From IMG/VR virus record IMGVR_UViG_3300012926_000012, positions 1-35,825 of that record: a stretch of DNA of 35,825 nucleotides; one strand, written 5' to 3'. This document shows positions 20,155 through 27,302 of the stretch, piece after piece. Position numbers and translations under genes: made by a program. Position 1 is the stretch's first letter, and every line of letters begins with the position of its first letter. The notes beneath the pieces were generated by a model. It searched no databases. It saw only the letters and a program-made list of their open reading frames with translations, and was not told the origin of the DNA. This stretch comes from a virus.

Positions 20155-20364
20155 ATGTTAGACCCCAGCAGATTGATTGACCCAAGACAGATTACGCAAT
20201 TTGCGCCTGCAACTTGGAACGGTATGCCAGTTCTACCAATAGCGTGGATTGACATAGACATAACCGACGTAGAAACCACGTTAGCCGTAATCGAAGAATT
20301 AGGCCAAATGTGGGTACTCGAACCAGAGTTCGATGCTTGCGGATATCCAGTAGTGGTCCTGTAG
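20155..20364 (+). CDS. Hypothetical protein
   Basis: A 69-residue protein, not recognised; mixed strand/helix with W-N-G-M-P-V-L-P-I-A-W-I-D-I-D. The ATG at 20155 is chosen for its GGAGGATAG site. An in-frame ATG at 20101 is possible: it begins with the same 12 bases (ATGCGGACTTCA) as the gene at 20382, a small direct repeat. First gene of the long rightward array. Confidence 0.55.
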   Translation: MLDPSRLIDPRQITQFAPATWNGMPVLPIAWIDIDITDVETTLAVIEELGQMWVLEPEFDACGYPVVVL

Positions 20365-20381
20365 GTTGATAGGAGATTGAG

Positions 20382-20600
20382 ATGCGGACTTCATCACTTG
20401 ACGTGAAGTATGCGATTGCCGCTTCGATAGACGGCATAGAAGAAACCCTTCATGTATTTGATTCCCTTAGCGATGCCAGATTAAGAATTCGCACGCTTCG
20501 CCACATGGAAACGCATTGCACAGAAGGGAATGGCTACACAGGACGAAGCTATGCCATCATGCGCGGTACTTCATCATGCGGCTGGAAGCAGGTCAGGTAA
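20382..20600 (+). CDS. Hypothetical protein
   Basis: A 72-residue protein, not recognised. The pattern of a strand (KYAIAASIDGI), an acidic turn and a helix (SLSDARLRIRTLRHME) followed by Y-T-G-R-S-Y-A-I-M suggests a small alpha/beta fold. AGGAGATTGAG precedes the ATG. Confidence 0.55.
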   Translation: MRTSSLDVKYAIAASIDGIEETLHVFDSLSDARLRIRTLRHMETHCTEGNGYTGRSYAIMRGTSSCGWKQVR

Positions 20601-20635
20601 CCGCCCGCACCGGGCACGCACAGGAGAAAAAGAAA

Positions 20636-20728
20636 ATGACACAAGCGAAACATACGCAGGGACCATGGGAATTAGGCTCGCCGGGATTCGCGATGAACGA
20701 TGGCTCCACGCTCAGAAATGACGACTAG
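20636..20728 (+). CDS. 30-residue peptide resembling the start of HTPGPW-type phage proteins
   Basis: The peptide begins M-T-Q-A-K-H-T-Q-G-P-W-E-L, close to the K-H-T-P-G-P-W opening common to longer phage proteins of unknown role, then stops after 30 residues. CAGGAGAAA precedes the ATG. It is either a remnant truncated by a TAG codon or a functional mini-version. No continuation in another frame was found. Confidence 0.45.
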   Translation: MTQAKHTQGPWELGSPGFAMNDGSTLRNDD

Positions 20729-20762
20729 CAGCTACAGGAGTACATCGGAGGGGGAATTGAAT

Positions 20763-21203
20763 ATGAAACTAAGTGAAGCAATGATGTTAGGTGCGGCAAC
20801 CTGCAAAATGGTTCCCGGAGATTGGAACTCATGCGCACTCGGAGCCGCCGGCAATGCTGTTGGGATACCACAGAGTACGATTGGCATATTGAATATCATG
20901 GATGATCTACGAGATCGCGCCGCCTGGATATCCGATTATTGGCCGTGGCTTGAATCGAAGAATTCCTTTGGCGATCGCTGGATGACTATTATCTACACGC
21001 GATTTGATTTCTCTGTGTGCCCCGGTTATGAAACCTTGGAGCAACTAGCCGATTACATCCGAAGCATAGAGCCAAGCTGTGGGGAGTGCAATCGATTTGC
21101 ATGTATCTGCTGCGCAAAACTGCCGGATCGCGTGGTTGACTGCATAGAGATGGAGCAAAAGGCTGTGCATCCTGTTCCGCTGGTTGAAGGGATTGAGCAA
21201 TGA
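20763..21203 (+). CDS. Hypothetical protein with C-terminal Cys cluster
   Basis: A 146-residue protein. The N-terminus M-K-L-S-E-A-M-M-L-G-A-A-T-C-K-M resembles a family of phage proteins beginning MKLSEAxxLG, with C-A-L-G-A-A following. The C-terminal part has C-G-E-C-N-R-F-A-C-I-C-C, a likely metal site. GGAGGGGGAATT precedes the ATG at 20763. Function unknown. Confidence 0.65.
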   Translation: MKLSEAMMLGAATCKMVPGDWNSCALGAAGNAVGIPQSTIGILNIMDDLRDRAAWISDYWPWLESKNSFGDRWMTIIYTRFDFSVCPGYETLEQLADYIRSIEPSCGECNRFACICCAKLPDRVVDCIEMEQKAVHPVPLVEGIEQ

Positions 21204-21304
21204 GGATACGCAGGGAGTTTCTACCTTGGGCACTTCTTTTAGGTTTGTTGACGGGAGCGATATTAAACTTCTTCTTTGATCCTTCTTGGAATTGGAAGTG
21301 GTAA
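21200..21304 (+). CDS. Single-span membrane miniprotein (34 aa)
   Basis: A 34-residue peptide with a basic start (MRIRREF), one hydrophobic span (LPWALLLGLLTGAILNFFF) and a Trp-rich end. Its ATG overlaps the previous stop (ATGA). No homologue recognised. Confidence 0.6.
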   Translation: MRIRREFLPWALLLGLLTGAILNFFFDPSWNWKW

Positions 21305-21326
21305 ACGGGAAAGTTGCGGAGAAGCC

Positions 21327-21677
21327 ATGAGCATTAGCGAGCTAGAGTTGGATGCGTGGAAATTCAGAATATTAAAACTAGGCAAAGGATTGACTGGTAG
21401 AGAATCTCTGCGTCTCATCCGCGAAGTGAGAGAGTTACAGGAACAATTGAAAGCCATGACCACTGGTAGATCAGAATTGATGTTAAATACGCTGAAGCCC
21501 AAGCTGGCAGATTGCGAGAAATCGCTAATCGCAGCCGAGCACCGCGAGAAGGTGGCGATGAGGGCGCTGGTGCTGTCAATAGGGACATCGTGTGCCGGAT
21601 ATCCCCTAACGGAAAAAGGAATTATACATCTGAAAAATGTTTGGCTGGAGCAGGCCGGGAAGGAGTTGCAACCATGA
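21327..21677 (+). CDS. Coiled-coil hypothetical protein
   Basis: A 116-residue helical protein; residues 1-75 are charged and heptad-like (LRLIREVRELQEQLKAM and LADCEKSLIAAEHREKV), suggesting a coiled coil. The C-terminus ends G-I-I-H-L-K-N-V-W-L-E-Q. GGAGAAGCC precedes the ATG at 21327. Not recognised. Confidence 0.6.
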   Translation: MSISELELDAWKFRILKLGKGLTGRESLRLIREVRELQEQLKAMTTGRSELMLNTLKPKLADCEKSLIAAEHREKVAMRALVLSIGTSCAGYPLTEKGIIHLKNVWLEQAGKELQP

Positions 21678-21766
21678 GCGCCAATACTAAAGAAGTAGTT
21701 GAAATGGCTATGGCGTTTATCTTCGCCTATTTTTTAGGGCGATTGATCCTGAAAGGTTGGAAGTGA
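21674..21766 (+). CDS. Single-span membrane miniprotein (30 aa)
   Basis: A 30-residue peptide with one membrane span (MAMAFIFAYFLGRLIL). Its ATG overlaps the preceding stop and its TGA overlaps the next ATG (TGATG), so the fit in the operon is exact. Function unknown. Confidence 0.55.
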   Translation: MSANTKEVVEMAMAFIFAYFLGRLILKGWK

Positions 21767-21990
21767 TGCGGAACGAACTTAGCTTAGAGCAGAGAGCGGA
21801 GAAACGGTATAGCTCCCTATATTGCGATGCCGATACAGCTCCTAACTTGTGCACGGCGATAGAGATGTTGCGGGATGCGCTATTGCAGTCTCCGTGTAAT
21901 TGCTTGTATAGGCCGGTATCCGGGAAGAGAGAACGGGAAATAATTTTATGCAGGCGCTGTGAGGCCCTAGCCAAGACGGAGGTTCTATGA
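21766..21990 (+). CDS. Cys-containing hypothetical protein
   Basis: A 74-residue protein with S-P-C-N-C-L-Y-R and I-L-C-R-R-C near the C-terminus, a possible zinc site, and a helical N-terminus (LSLEQRAEKRYSSLY). The ATG at 21766 overlaps the previous TGA. Not recognised. Confidence 0.55.
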   Translation: MRNELSLEQRAEKRYSSLYCDADTAPNLCTAIEMLRDALLQSPCNCLYRPVSGKREREIILCRRCEALAKTEVL

Positions 21991-22190
21991 GCGAAACAAC
22001 GGAAGTATTCGAAATTCATGACGGTGCTACCGCCAGAGGCCATGGGGTGGATACTTGGGTATGTAAATCCATCCAAGAGGCTATCGACACGCTGTATATG
22101 GATTTGGATTCTATGGAAGAAAACGATGAAATCAAAATCGTATTCAAGCGCTATACGCAGGCAGAAATGGTTGAAATCATCTATGACTGA
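21987..22190 (+). CDS. Hypothetical protein
   Basis: A 67-residue acidic protein, small alpha/beta: strand V-F-E-I-H-D-G, helix S-I-Q-E-A-I-D-T-L-Y, acidic M-E-E-N-D-E, strand I-K-I-V-F-K-R-Y. It is coupled to both neighbours by overlaps. Not recognised. Confidence 0.55.
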   Translation: MSETTEVFEIHDGATARGHGVDTWVCKSIQEAIDTLYMDLDSMEENDEIKIVFKRYTQAEMVEIIYD

Positions 22191-22449
22191 ATTTCGGAAG
22201 CAGGCAATTCTGGACGTAGCCGATGTTTTAGAGATTGATCTGGTAGATTACGCCCGTACCCAGCGCGAACGCGTCCTAGAATTAGAGCATGCGCTGCGTA
22301 ATTGCAGGATCACTTTTCAAGGGATATTTACGGCTAAATGGCGCGAAGAGTTTACAGCATGGGCCAAGAATAGGGCATTTAGCGAGCTAGGCGCTATAGA
22401 AGCAATTCTGGCGCGAGAGAAGAAAGAGGAGAGTCATGGAAAAGCATAA
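22183..22449 (+). CDS. Hypothetical helical protein
   Basis: An 88-residue, mainly helical protein (DVLEIDLVDYARTQRERVLELEH then AWAKNRAFSELGAIEAILA). The ATG at 22183 overlaps the previous gene by 8 bases. Not recognised. Confidence 0.55.
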   Translation: MTEFRKQAILDVADVLEIDLVDYARTQRERVLELEHALRNCRITFQGIFTAKWREEFTAWAKNRAFSELGAIEAILAREKKEESHGKA

Positions 22450-23188
22450 GTTTATATCTAGCGGGAATGGTTATGGAAGTGTCATCTGTGCTCGATACAC
22501 TCCCAGCACAAGAAGTTTTTGCAATCGCTTTGAAGGCGATCCCATCCACGATGTAAAGTCTGTTGCACCAAAACATGACGGAAGCGAACACTATTACGCA
22601 GAAAGCTTCGGCCTGAAAGTAGGCCCTAAGGAAACACGCGAAGAAAAAGCAGACCGCTTTAAGCAGGAGAGCGGTAAGGAGTTTCATACTTCCGACTGTT
22701 CTACTAGCATAGCTCCTGCGGAAGAGCCGGGGCCATGTGATTGTGATGCAGATGATCCCGCTATCGGCTGGATAAATATGGTGATGGGTTGGGCACGTAT
22801 AAATCATCTCGAATCTGACGCCGTTATATCGGCATTGTGCCATGCAAAAGATTTTGTAATTGACTATAAAGCGCGAATACGGGAACTTGAACAACAGTTG
22901 AACAAATTCCAGAATACGGTGTGGAGCGAGCAGGCTGATGTACAGGAATCCGTGCTGCAAAAATTCGATGTGCGGAACAAGATGGCGCTGCTTGAACAAC
23001 AGTTGGAAGAGCGGGATGCGGTAATAGCCGATTGGAAATCCAAATACGAAGGCGCGAAGATAGCCTTCAACAGCGCCTGCAATGCAGAGGCTGGCATGTC
23101 TGCCTATTCTGGCCAAGTGGATGTGATGATTAACCATGCGAATCGACTATATACACTCGCCAATTCAGAAACAGAGAAGAAGGGATGA
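22436..23188 (+). CDS. Coiled-coil hypothetical protein
   Basis: A 250-residue protein. The N-terminal half is hydrophilic with a C-D-C-D-A-D-D-P cluster near residue 100; residues about 130-220 form a long helix with heptads (ARIRELEQQLNKFQ and MALLEQQLEERDAVIADW). The largest protein of the small-gene array. It overlaps the preceding gene by 14 bases. No family recognised; a scaffold or adaptor role is possible from the coiled coil alone. Confidence 0.6.
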   Translation: MEKHKFISSGNGYGSVICARYTPSTRSFCNRFEGDPIHDVKSVAPKHDGSEHYYAESFGLKVGPKETREEKADRFKQESGKEFHTSDCSTSIAPAEEPGPCDCDADDPAIGWINMVMGWARINHLESDAVISALCHAKDFVIDYKARIRELEQQLNKFQNTVWSEQADVQESVLQKFDVRNKMALLEQQLEERDAVIADWKSKYEGAKIAFNSACNAEAGMSAYSGQVDVMINHANRLYTLANSETEKKG

Positions 23189-23280
23189 ATAAGCCCTGTC
23201 ATTGCTATTGGGAGGCAATCACTAATGCTGCGCGGCATATCGAGGGGAAAAATGATAGCTATATTTGCAATTACATGTAG
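23185..23280 (+). CDS. Small Cys-containing peptide (31 aa)
   Basis: A 31-residue peptide, M-N-K-P-C-H-C-Y-W-E at the start and Y-I-C-N-Y-M at the end, beginning on the ATG that overlaps the coiled-coil stop (ATGA). Its 3' end overlaps the next gene's start. Small size limits confidence; the Cys pattern suggests a metal-binding peptide. Confidence 0.4.
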   Translation: MNKPCHCYWEAITNAARHIEGKNDSYICNYM

Positions 23281-23473
23281 ATGTTTCGCATTCCTACTTA
23301 TCGTAGAGATGATGCAATGTTTTATGGAGGGAAGAATTCCCTATGGTTCTTGGGGGCCAAAGTTACTCGCTGTAGCTAGCGCATGCTTTTGGACGCTTGC
23401 TAACTATGCTGAACATGTGGAATTTAAAAAAGAAGATGCTAGCGCTCAGTCAAAGCCGGGGAGAGAGAAATGA
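23252..23473 (+). CDS. Membrane protein
   Basis: A 73-residue protein with one span near the start (IAIFAITCRCFAFLLIVEMM) and a second hydrophobic stretch (LLAVASACFWTLANY). GAGGGGAAAA precedes the ATG at 23252; an earlier Met has no site. Function unknown. Confidence 0.55.
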   Translation: MIAIFAITCRCFAFLLIVEMMQCFMEGRIPYGSWGPKLLAVASACFWTLANYAEHVEFKKEDASAQSKPGREK

Positions 23474-23670
23474 AACACTGCTGGCACGAAAAGATCAAAG
23501 CTGGGACTGGGCTAATCAAGTTATATGGCGTCGAAGTATGCTGCTTCTGCGGGCTTGAACACAATCCCTATGCGCTTATTCCCGCAAAGACCACGGAAGC
23601 TTTGATCCAGATAAAATTCCACCGTCTAAACCTGATGGAGAATGTATCCGGGAAAGGGGATAAACCATGA
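23470..23670 (+). CDS. Zinc-finger-like hypothetical protein
   Basis: A 66-residue protein with K-H-C-W-H-E-K at the start and V-C-C-F-C-G-L-E-H, so Cys and His are placed for one zinc. Its ATG overlaps the previous stop (ATGA) and its stop overlaps the next start. Not recognised. Confidence 0.55.
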   Translation: MKHCWHEKIKAGTGLIKLYGVEVCCFCGLEHNPYALIPAKTTEALIQIKFHRLNLMENVSGKGDKP

Positions 23671-23924
23671 ATATCAGAATACAACGTTGCGATGACAGAA
23701 TCGAAACCATTGTTCTAACTGAACCTATAACTATCCATCGTGGCACAGAATTAGATTGCCTGAAAACTTCAACTGGAATGTCTCATTTTTTCACGAAAGA
23801 AGGAAAATATGATGGATGGGAAATAGCAATAGATGAAGTGAGTGGTATTGGAATCCCACTTGAAGATGCAGTTCCATTCGCCCTCCGAATTGACGCCGAA
23901 AGAGAAATAGAGGATCAACCATGA
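23667..23924 (+). CDS. Hypothetical protein
   Basis: An 85-residue, beta-rich protein (IRIQRCDDRIETIVLTEPITIHRG) with an acidic C-terminus. Coupled to both neighbours by ATGA overlaps. Not recognised. Confidence 0.55.
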   Translation: MNIRIQRCDDRIETIVLTEPITIHRGTELDCLKTSTGMSHFFTKEGKYDGWEIAIDEVSGIGIPLEDAVPFALRIDAEREIEDQP

Positions 23925-24031
23925 AAGAAAAATTACTTCCTGGATTATATGTTTGCTGCAAATGCTGGCATCGCGGACGCCTGCTTATTTGCCGCAAGTG
24001 TGACCATCACATTTGTATAAGTTGCAAATGA
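23921..24031 (+). CDS. Zinc-finger miniprotein (36 aa)
   Basis: A 36-residue peptide with three closely spaced Cys groups, V-C-C-K-C-W-H, I-C-R-K-C-D-H-H and I-C-I-S-C-K, enough for two zinc ions in a cross-brace or RING-like arrangement. It starts on an ATG overlapping the previous stop and ends 16 bases before the lipoprotein gene. Role unknown. Confidence 0.5.
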   Translation: MKEKLLPGLYVCCKCWHRGRLLICRKCDHHICISCK

Positions 24032-24047
24032 AGAAAGAGGATCAATC

Positions 24048-24500
24048 ATGAAACCAATCATCATCGCACTGCTGCTGGCTGGCACGATAGGATGTGCATC
24101 GCCAAAAATGGAGAAAAGCTCCACTCCGAATCCTAGTGGGATTTGGCAGATTCCTGTTCAGGAAGACGCGCAGTGGTGCGATCCCAAAACAACGGGAGGA
24201 TCGACTAACGGACTTCAATACTTTTATTGCAAGCCGAACGATAACGGACCGGAAGACCGCAAGGGACGGTGGGAAGAAGACGTTGAATCGGAACAAGACT
24301 TGTATGCCCAGGAGCAACACAAATCTGAATTGGCTGATGCTCTTGTTACGCGAGTTTTAACTCCCAAAGAAATGAAAGAAGTTTTGAACTACAGATCATC
24401 GCTATTCGTTCGGAACATGCAACCTTATCGGCAAGAGGAAGTGGATCAGGAGTATTTGATGGCGCTTAAAATTCAAGCTCAACTTCGGGAGATGAAATGA
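24048..24500 (+). CDS. Phage-encoded lipoprotein
   Basis: A 150-residue protein with a type II signal peptide: MKPIIIALLLAGTIGC, with L-A-G-T-I-G-C as lipobox and Cys16 as the acylation site. The mature part has two more Cys and a helical C-terminal region (EQDLYAQEQHKSELADAL and EYLMALKIQAQLREM). It would be anchored in a membrane facing the periplasm. GAGGATCAATC precedes the ATG. Possible roles are superinfection exclusion or envelope function; nothing specific is recognised. Confidence 0.65.
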   Translation: MKPIIIALLLAGTIGCASPKMEKSSTPNPSGIWQIPVQEDAQWCDPKTTGGSTNGLQYFYCKPNDNGPEDRKGRWEEDVESEQDLYAQEQHKSELADALVTRVLTPKEMKEVLNYRSSLFVRNMQPYRQEEVDQEYLMALKIQAQLREMK

Positions 24501-25141
24501 GAATACTACTATCGGTATTGCTGCTGGCGGGCACAGCGTGGGGACAGCAACTACCTGTATGTCCCGGAGCAAACAACAAAACAGCTAATTGCGTCCTTGT
24601 AGGCCCGGAGGTTCCGTGGGATCAGTATTCCCCGGACCCTCATCATCCCGGATATTACTGCGCTTTTAAACGCGGTAAATTATTGGCGTGCGAGCTGCCT
24701 ACACTTGTGCCAATTACGCCGCATCCAGACCCGGATATCATAGTTTACGATCTGCCAGCGGCTCCATTCCTTCCTCCAGTCAATACCTGCCGCGCACCTG
24801 AACCATCTGCGAACTATGGCTGCAAATTCTGGGACGCTGGACCGATTGGACTCACGCGCTATGAGTATTTCGAAGCCCAGGAAGCTATTGTCAATGTCCT
24901 CGACCATGTTCAGCTCAACAATGCCGAATGGGAGAATCTGGACGCACTCGCGCATGCCGTCAACAATGTCTATCTCTTCCTCGGAACAAGCAAAGCTACC
25001 GAGACGGATGCGGTGAAGGCTAAGCTGGAACTCGACGCGCTTCATATAGGAGAGAAGCTGGCCAAGCACCACATCCCTACGCACGAAGAAGACATGGACG
25101 AGCTTCTGCGCAAGATGGATGGCTGGGGGAAGAAGCTGTGA
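24497..25141 (+). CDS. Secreted hypothetical protein
   Basis: A 214-residue protein with a Sec signal peptide (MRILLSVLLLAGTAWG then Q-Q-L), six or so Cys in the first 110 mature residues (probable disulfides), a Pro-rich middle, and a helical C-terminus (AKLELDALHIGEKLAKHHIP, DELLRKMDGWGKK). It is translated from an ATG overlapping the lipoprotein stop, so the two envelope proteins are made together and may interact. Not recognised. Confidence 0.6.
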   Translation: MRILLSVLLLAGTAWGQQLPVCPGANNKTANCVLVGPEVPWDQYSPDPHHPGYYCAFKRGKLLACELPTLVPITPHPDPDIIVYDLPAAPFLPPVNTCRAPEPSANYGCKFWDAGPIGLTRYEYFEAQEAIVNVLDHVQLNNAEWENLDALAHAVNNVYLFLGTSKATETDAVKAKLELDALHIGEKLAKHHIPTHEEDMDELLRKMDGWGKKL

Positions 25142-25275
25142 TCTGGCAGGATGTAATGCTGTATGTGTGTATCGGAATTGGGTTGGGATTATTCGTGGGT
25201 GCCCTATTATGGATTCCAGAAGATTCAAGATTTTGGGTATTTAGTAGGAAAAGTAAACAGAGGAAGAAGCCATGA
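25138..25275 (+). CDS. Single-span membrane miniprotein (45 aa)
   Basis: A 45-residue peptide with one span (VMLYVCIGIGLGLFVGALLW) and a basic tail (SRKSKQRKKP). It starts with GTG overlapping the secreted protein stop (GTGA) and ends on a TGA overlapping the next ATG. Positively charged C-terminus predicts an N-out, C-in orientation. Confidence 0.55.
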   Translation: MIWQDVMLYVCIGIGLGLFVGALLWIPEDSRFWVFSRKSKQRKKP

Positions 25276-25637
25276 TGCTGAAACGAAAGCTCTGGATATG
25301 GGTCCACGATAAGCTTGAAGACGCCTGGGACTGGGTGTACTGGCACAAGCTTTACGAGAAGCCGGCAAGCATGTACGGAGATGATGGGATATCCGTCGTC
25401 GAGACTAAGTATGGAAGCGGCGCTACTGCCGCCATTACCCACGGCAAGATTACGAGTGTCACGATGCCGGTTGGCGACCGTATTCAGGCTCTTCGCAAGA
25501 GCATGGATGAGGCGGCAAAAACAGTTGATAACTGGTCAGCAGCGAAGCGGGAAAGCGCTGATGTGGCGATGCAAACACGAAGCCTAGCCTCGCTTTACGA
25601 GTCTCAGATCGGAATCAAGAAAAATCCCTGGCAATAA
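25272..25637 (+). CDS. Hypothetical protein
   Basis: A 121-residue protein with a Trp-rich amphipathic start (LWIWVHDKLEDAWDWVYW), a small-residue middle and a helical C-terminal half (DRIQALRKSMDEAAKTVDNW). The N-terminal region may lie on the membrane surface. AGAGGAAGAAGCC precedes the ATG. Last gene of the coupled array before a new promoter. Not recognised. Confidence 0.55.
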   Translation: MMLKRKLWIWVHDKLEDAWDWVYWHKLYEKPASMYGDDGISVVETKYGSGATAAITHGKITSVTMPVGDRIQALRKSMDEAAKTVDNWSAAKRESADVAMQTRSLASLYESQIGIKKNPWQ

Positions 25638-25665
25638 ATTTCTCACCACAAATTCATCTGTTGAG

Positions 25666-25694
25666 TAGACAAACCTCGCGCCTAATGCTATAAA
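25666..25694 (+). promoter_or_regulatory. Promoter of the PD-(D/E)XK-like gene
   Basis: TAGACA at 25666-25671, a 17-base spacer and TATAAA at 25689-25694. Transcription should start about 25701, on the GTG start codon itself. This is the best -10 match in the window. Confidence 0.65.
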
Positions 25695-25700
25695 TTTTTG

Positions 25701-26123
25701 GTGGATTTCCTTCCAGTAATCGGCCCTCGGCGGCTTGAAGAATCTACAGGAATACCAACGCTGGACGAGATTTGTGCCGCCGTTGAATCCACACGGTTTG
25801 ATGATGATGTGGGCTCCGTACATTCCAAAATACACAGAGCGTTGATAGCAAAAGGGTTTAGAGCCAGAAGAGAATATGGACCGATTCTCTATACGCGTAA
25901 CAACGGAAAACTGTGCTCGCGAGGCAGAGTCGATCTATTTGCTTGGAAACAAGGAGTTTCCATCGCAATAGAGATCGACAATAGAAGTCCCAGAAAGAAT
26001 TCGATCCTCAAGCTGCGCGCCGTAGCCGCAATCTACAAAATTATCGTGATTCGTAAGGGATCATGGAAAAAAAGTGTGCCAGGCATCGATTTGGTCTTGA
26101 CAATTGCCCAAGAGATCGATTAA
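25701..26123 (+). CDS. PD-(D/E)XK-superfamily nuclease-like protein, leaderless
   Basis: A 140-residue protein with R-G-R-V-D78-L-F followed by I-A-I-E91-I-D93-N-R-S-P-R and K104-L-R-A-V, a PD-(D/E)XK nuclease-like pattern (Asp where Lys is common in the E-x-K position). The GTG at 25701 (or the TTG before it) is the only start that covers the domain; there is no internal Met and no SD. A -10 TATAAA lies 6 bases upstream, so the mRNA is probably leaderless. It stands alone between two gap regions. Repair, recombination or anti-host DNA cleavage are all possible. Confidence 0.6.
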   Translation: MDFLPVIGPRRLEESTGIPTLDEICAAVESTRFDDDVGSVHSKIHRALIAKGFRARREYGPILYTRNNGKLCSRGRVDLFAWKQGVSIAIEIDNRSPRKNSILKLRAVAAIYKIIVIRKGSWKKSVPGIDLVLTIAQEID

Positions 26124-26416
26124 AAGAAAGAAGGGTTGGGAAAATAGTTTTTGTGGATAGTAAATTCTCTCGACTGAAGTCGCGTGAAGTACTCATAAGG
26201 ACAAGTAGTAAGAAGAAGTAGAGAATTAGTAGAACGGCAAGTATTTAGATTACTAGATACGCGAGAACTAGAGAAATTGCCAGATTTGGTTCAATCCACC
26301 GAATCCTGGTAGCGAAACTGGCCGCCGAAATAGCCAGTTGAGGATTGAGAGACTAGCCCATAGTCTCTGCCCACTACCTGCAAGACTTCCGACGAAATAC
26401 AAATTCAAGAGCGCCG
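26124..26416 (+). other. Gene-free region, purine-rich then structured
   Basis: No gene is seen. The first part (26180-26280) is purine-rich with repeated AGTAG/AGAAG/AGAGAA words. The second part holds the candidate structured RNA at 26291-26367. A CGACT-GA-AGTCG inverted repeat lies near 26170-26181. Confidence 0.5.
26291..26367 (+). ncRNA. Candidate structured RNA (three helices)
   Basis: TCAATCC (26291-26297) pairs with GGATTGA (26342-26348), enclosing AACTGGC (26316-26322) with GCCAGTT (26333-26339); GAGACTA (26349-26355) with TAGTCTC (26361-26367) stacks immediately after. All three stems are 7 bp and perfect. No T run follows, so it is not a plain terminator. It lies in the gap between the nuclease gene and the next operon and could be a leader element or a small RNA. 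It matches no class I recognise. Confidence 0.4.
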
Positions 26417-26728
26417 ATGCCAACAGCCAACGCTTCTACGCCTATCCGTCGTAGTCCTGAGACATTCGAGCGCCGCACGGTATGTGTGGTTGACCGTGAG
26501 AATGCCGGACACCTTGAGGGCCAGCATATCCGCTCATGTGTGGGATGTTGCAGAACACACTTCACGCGCAGCAAGGCGCTAGAACTTGTAGCTACCGGAG
26601 CGGTGGAGTGGATTGGCAAAGGCAAGAACGCTATCAGGTGGCGCGATCCGCGAACCTGGCAGAAGAAGATGTGCGGCGCATGGGGCGGACCAACGATGCA
26701 GCTTGTGCCTGGAGTTGGCCGGCGATGA
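26417..26728 (+). CDS. Basic Cys-containing hypothetical protein
   Basis: A 103-residue basic protein with S-C-V-G-C-C-R-T-H-F-T-R-S-K-A-L-E-L and G-A-V-E-W-I, a pattern seen in small phage proteins of unknown function (Cys cluster, F-x-x-S-K-A, then W). It ends with a Trp/Gly-rich tail. The SD is poor (CAAGAG), so initiation may depend on the structured leader just upstream. Confidence 0.55.
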   Translation: MPTANASTPIRRSPETFERRTVCVVDRENAGHLEGQHIRSCVGCCRTHFTRSKALELVATGAVEWIGKGKNAIRWRDPRTWQKKMCGAWGGPTMQLVPGVGRR

Positions 26729-26880
26729 GAGATTGGCTGGTGAATGCGATCCTGAACAATTGCTGCCGCATCCTGCCGTACTCGTGGTGCTGCTTTGTGG
26801 CTGGATGGCTACTCATTGATTTTGAGGGTGGAGTACGAAGCTACCGCAAGGCGCTACACCGGATTGGTGGTGAACTGTGA
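26725..26880 (+). CDS. Membrane miniprotein (51 aa)
   Basis: A 51-residue protein with a Cys-rich hydrophobic centre (ILPYSWCCFVAGWLLIDF) and a basic tail. The ATG overlaps the previous stop (ATGA) and its end overlaps the GTG of the lipoprotein-like gene. Not recognised. Confidence 0.5.
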   Translation: MRDWLVNAILNNCCRILPYSWCCFVAGWLLIDFEGGVRSYRKALHRIGGEL

Positions 26881-27224
26881 AGCACAAGATAGTCCTGTTA
26901 CCGGCACTACTGATTGCATCCAGCCTGATGCTTTCCTGCCATCATGTAGCGAGCAGGGCTGAAGTAGAAGCCATTGCGCCTTCGGCTGAGTTGAAGCATG
27001 CAGTAGCCGAAGTAGAAGATATACGCGGTCGCATCGATGCGTACTCCGATGACTCCCTGGGACAGTATGAACAGAAAGAGATCAAGCTGGTCCGCGGAGA
27101 CTTGATCGCTTTGGACGATACGCGGAACGAGGAAGAGTATCTTGCGGTCGTTCGCGACTTGGAAGTCAATTGGCAAGCACTTGTTGCCGAAGACGAGTAT
27201 TTGACCACGATGTATATTCTCTGA
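26877..27224 (+). CDS. Putative lipoprotein
   Basis: A 115-residue protein starting with GTG inside the previous stop (GTGA). The N-terminus MKHKIVLLPALLIASSLMLSC is a type II signal peptide (L-M-L-S-C lipobox). The mature part is helical and acidic (ELKHAVAEVEDIRGRIDAY). It is the second phage lipoprotein of the window. Function unknown. Confidence 0.6.
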   Translation: MKHKIVLLPALLIASSLMLSCHHVASRAEVEAIAPSAELKHAVAEVEDIRGRIDAYSDDSLGQYEQKEIKLVRGDLIALDDTRNEEEYLAVVRDLEVNWQALVAEDEYLTTMYIL

Positions 27225-27302
27225 CAAAAGTCAGGTGCTATGGGTTATCCGAGTACCTGCGAACGCCTCATAAGTCATCGTAGAGCTTCAATTTAGACCA
27301 AA

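Noticed and set aside
22394-23137. 247-codon minus-strand frame
   Set aside because: It lies wholly antisense to the coiled-coil gene at 22436-23188, has no SD, and breaks the rightward overlap-coupled array.
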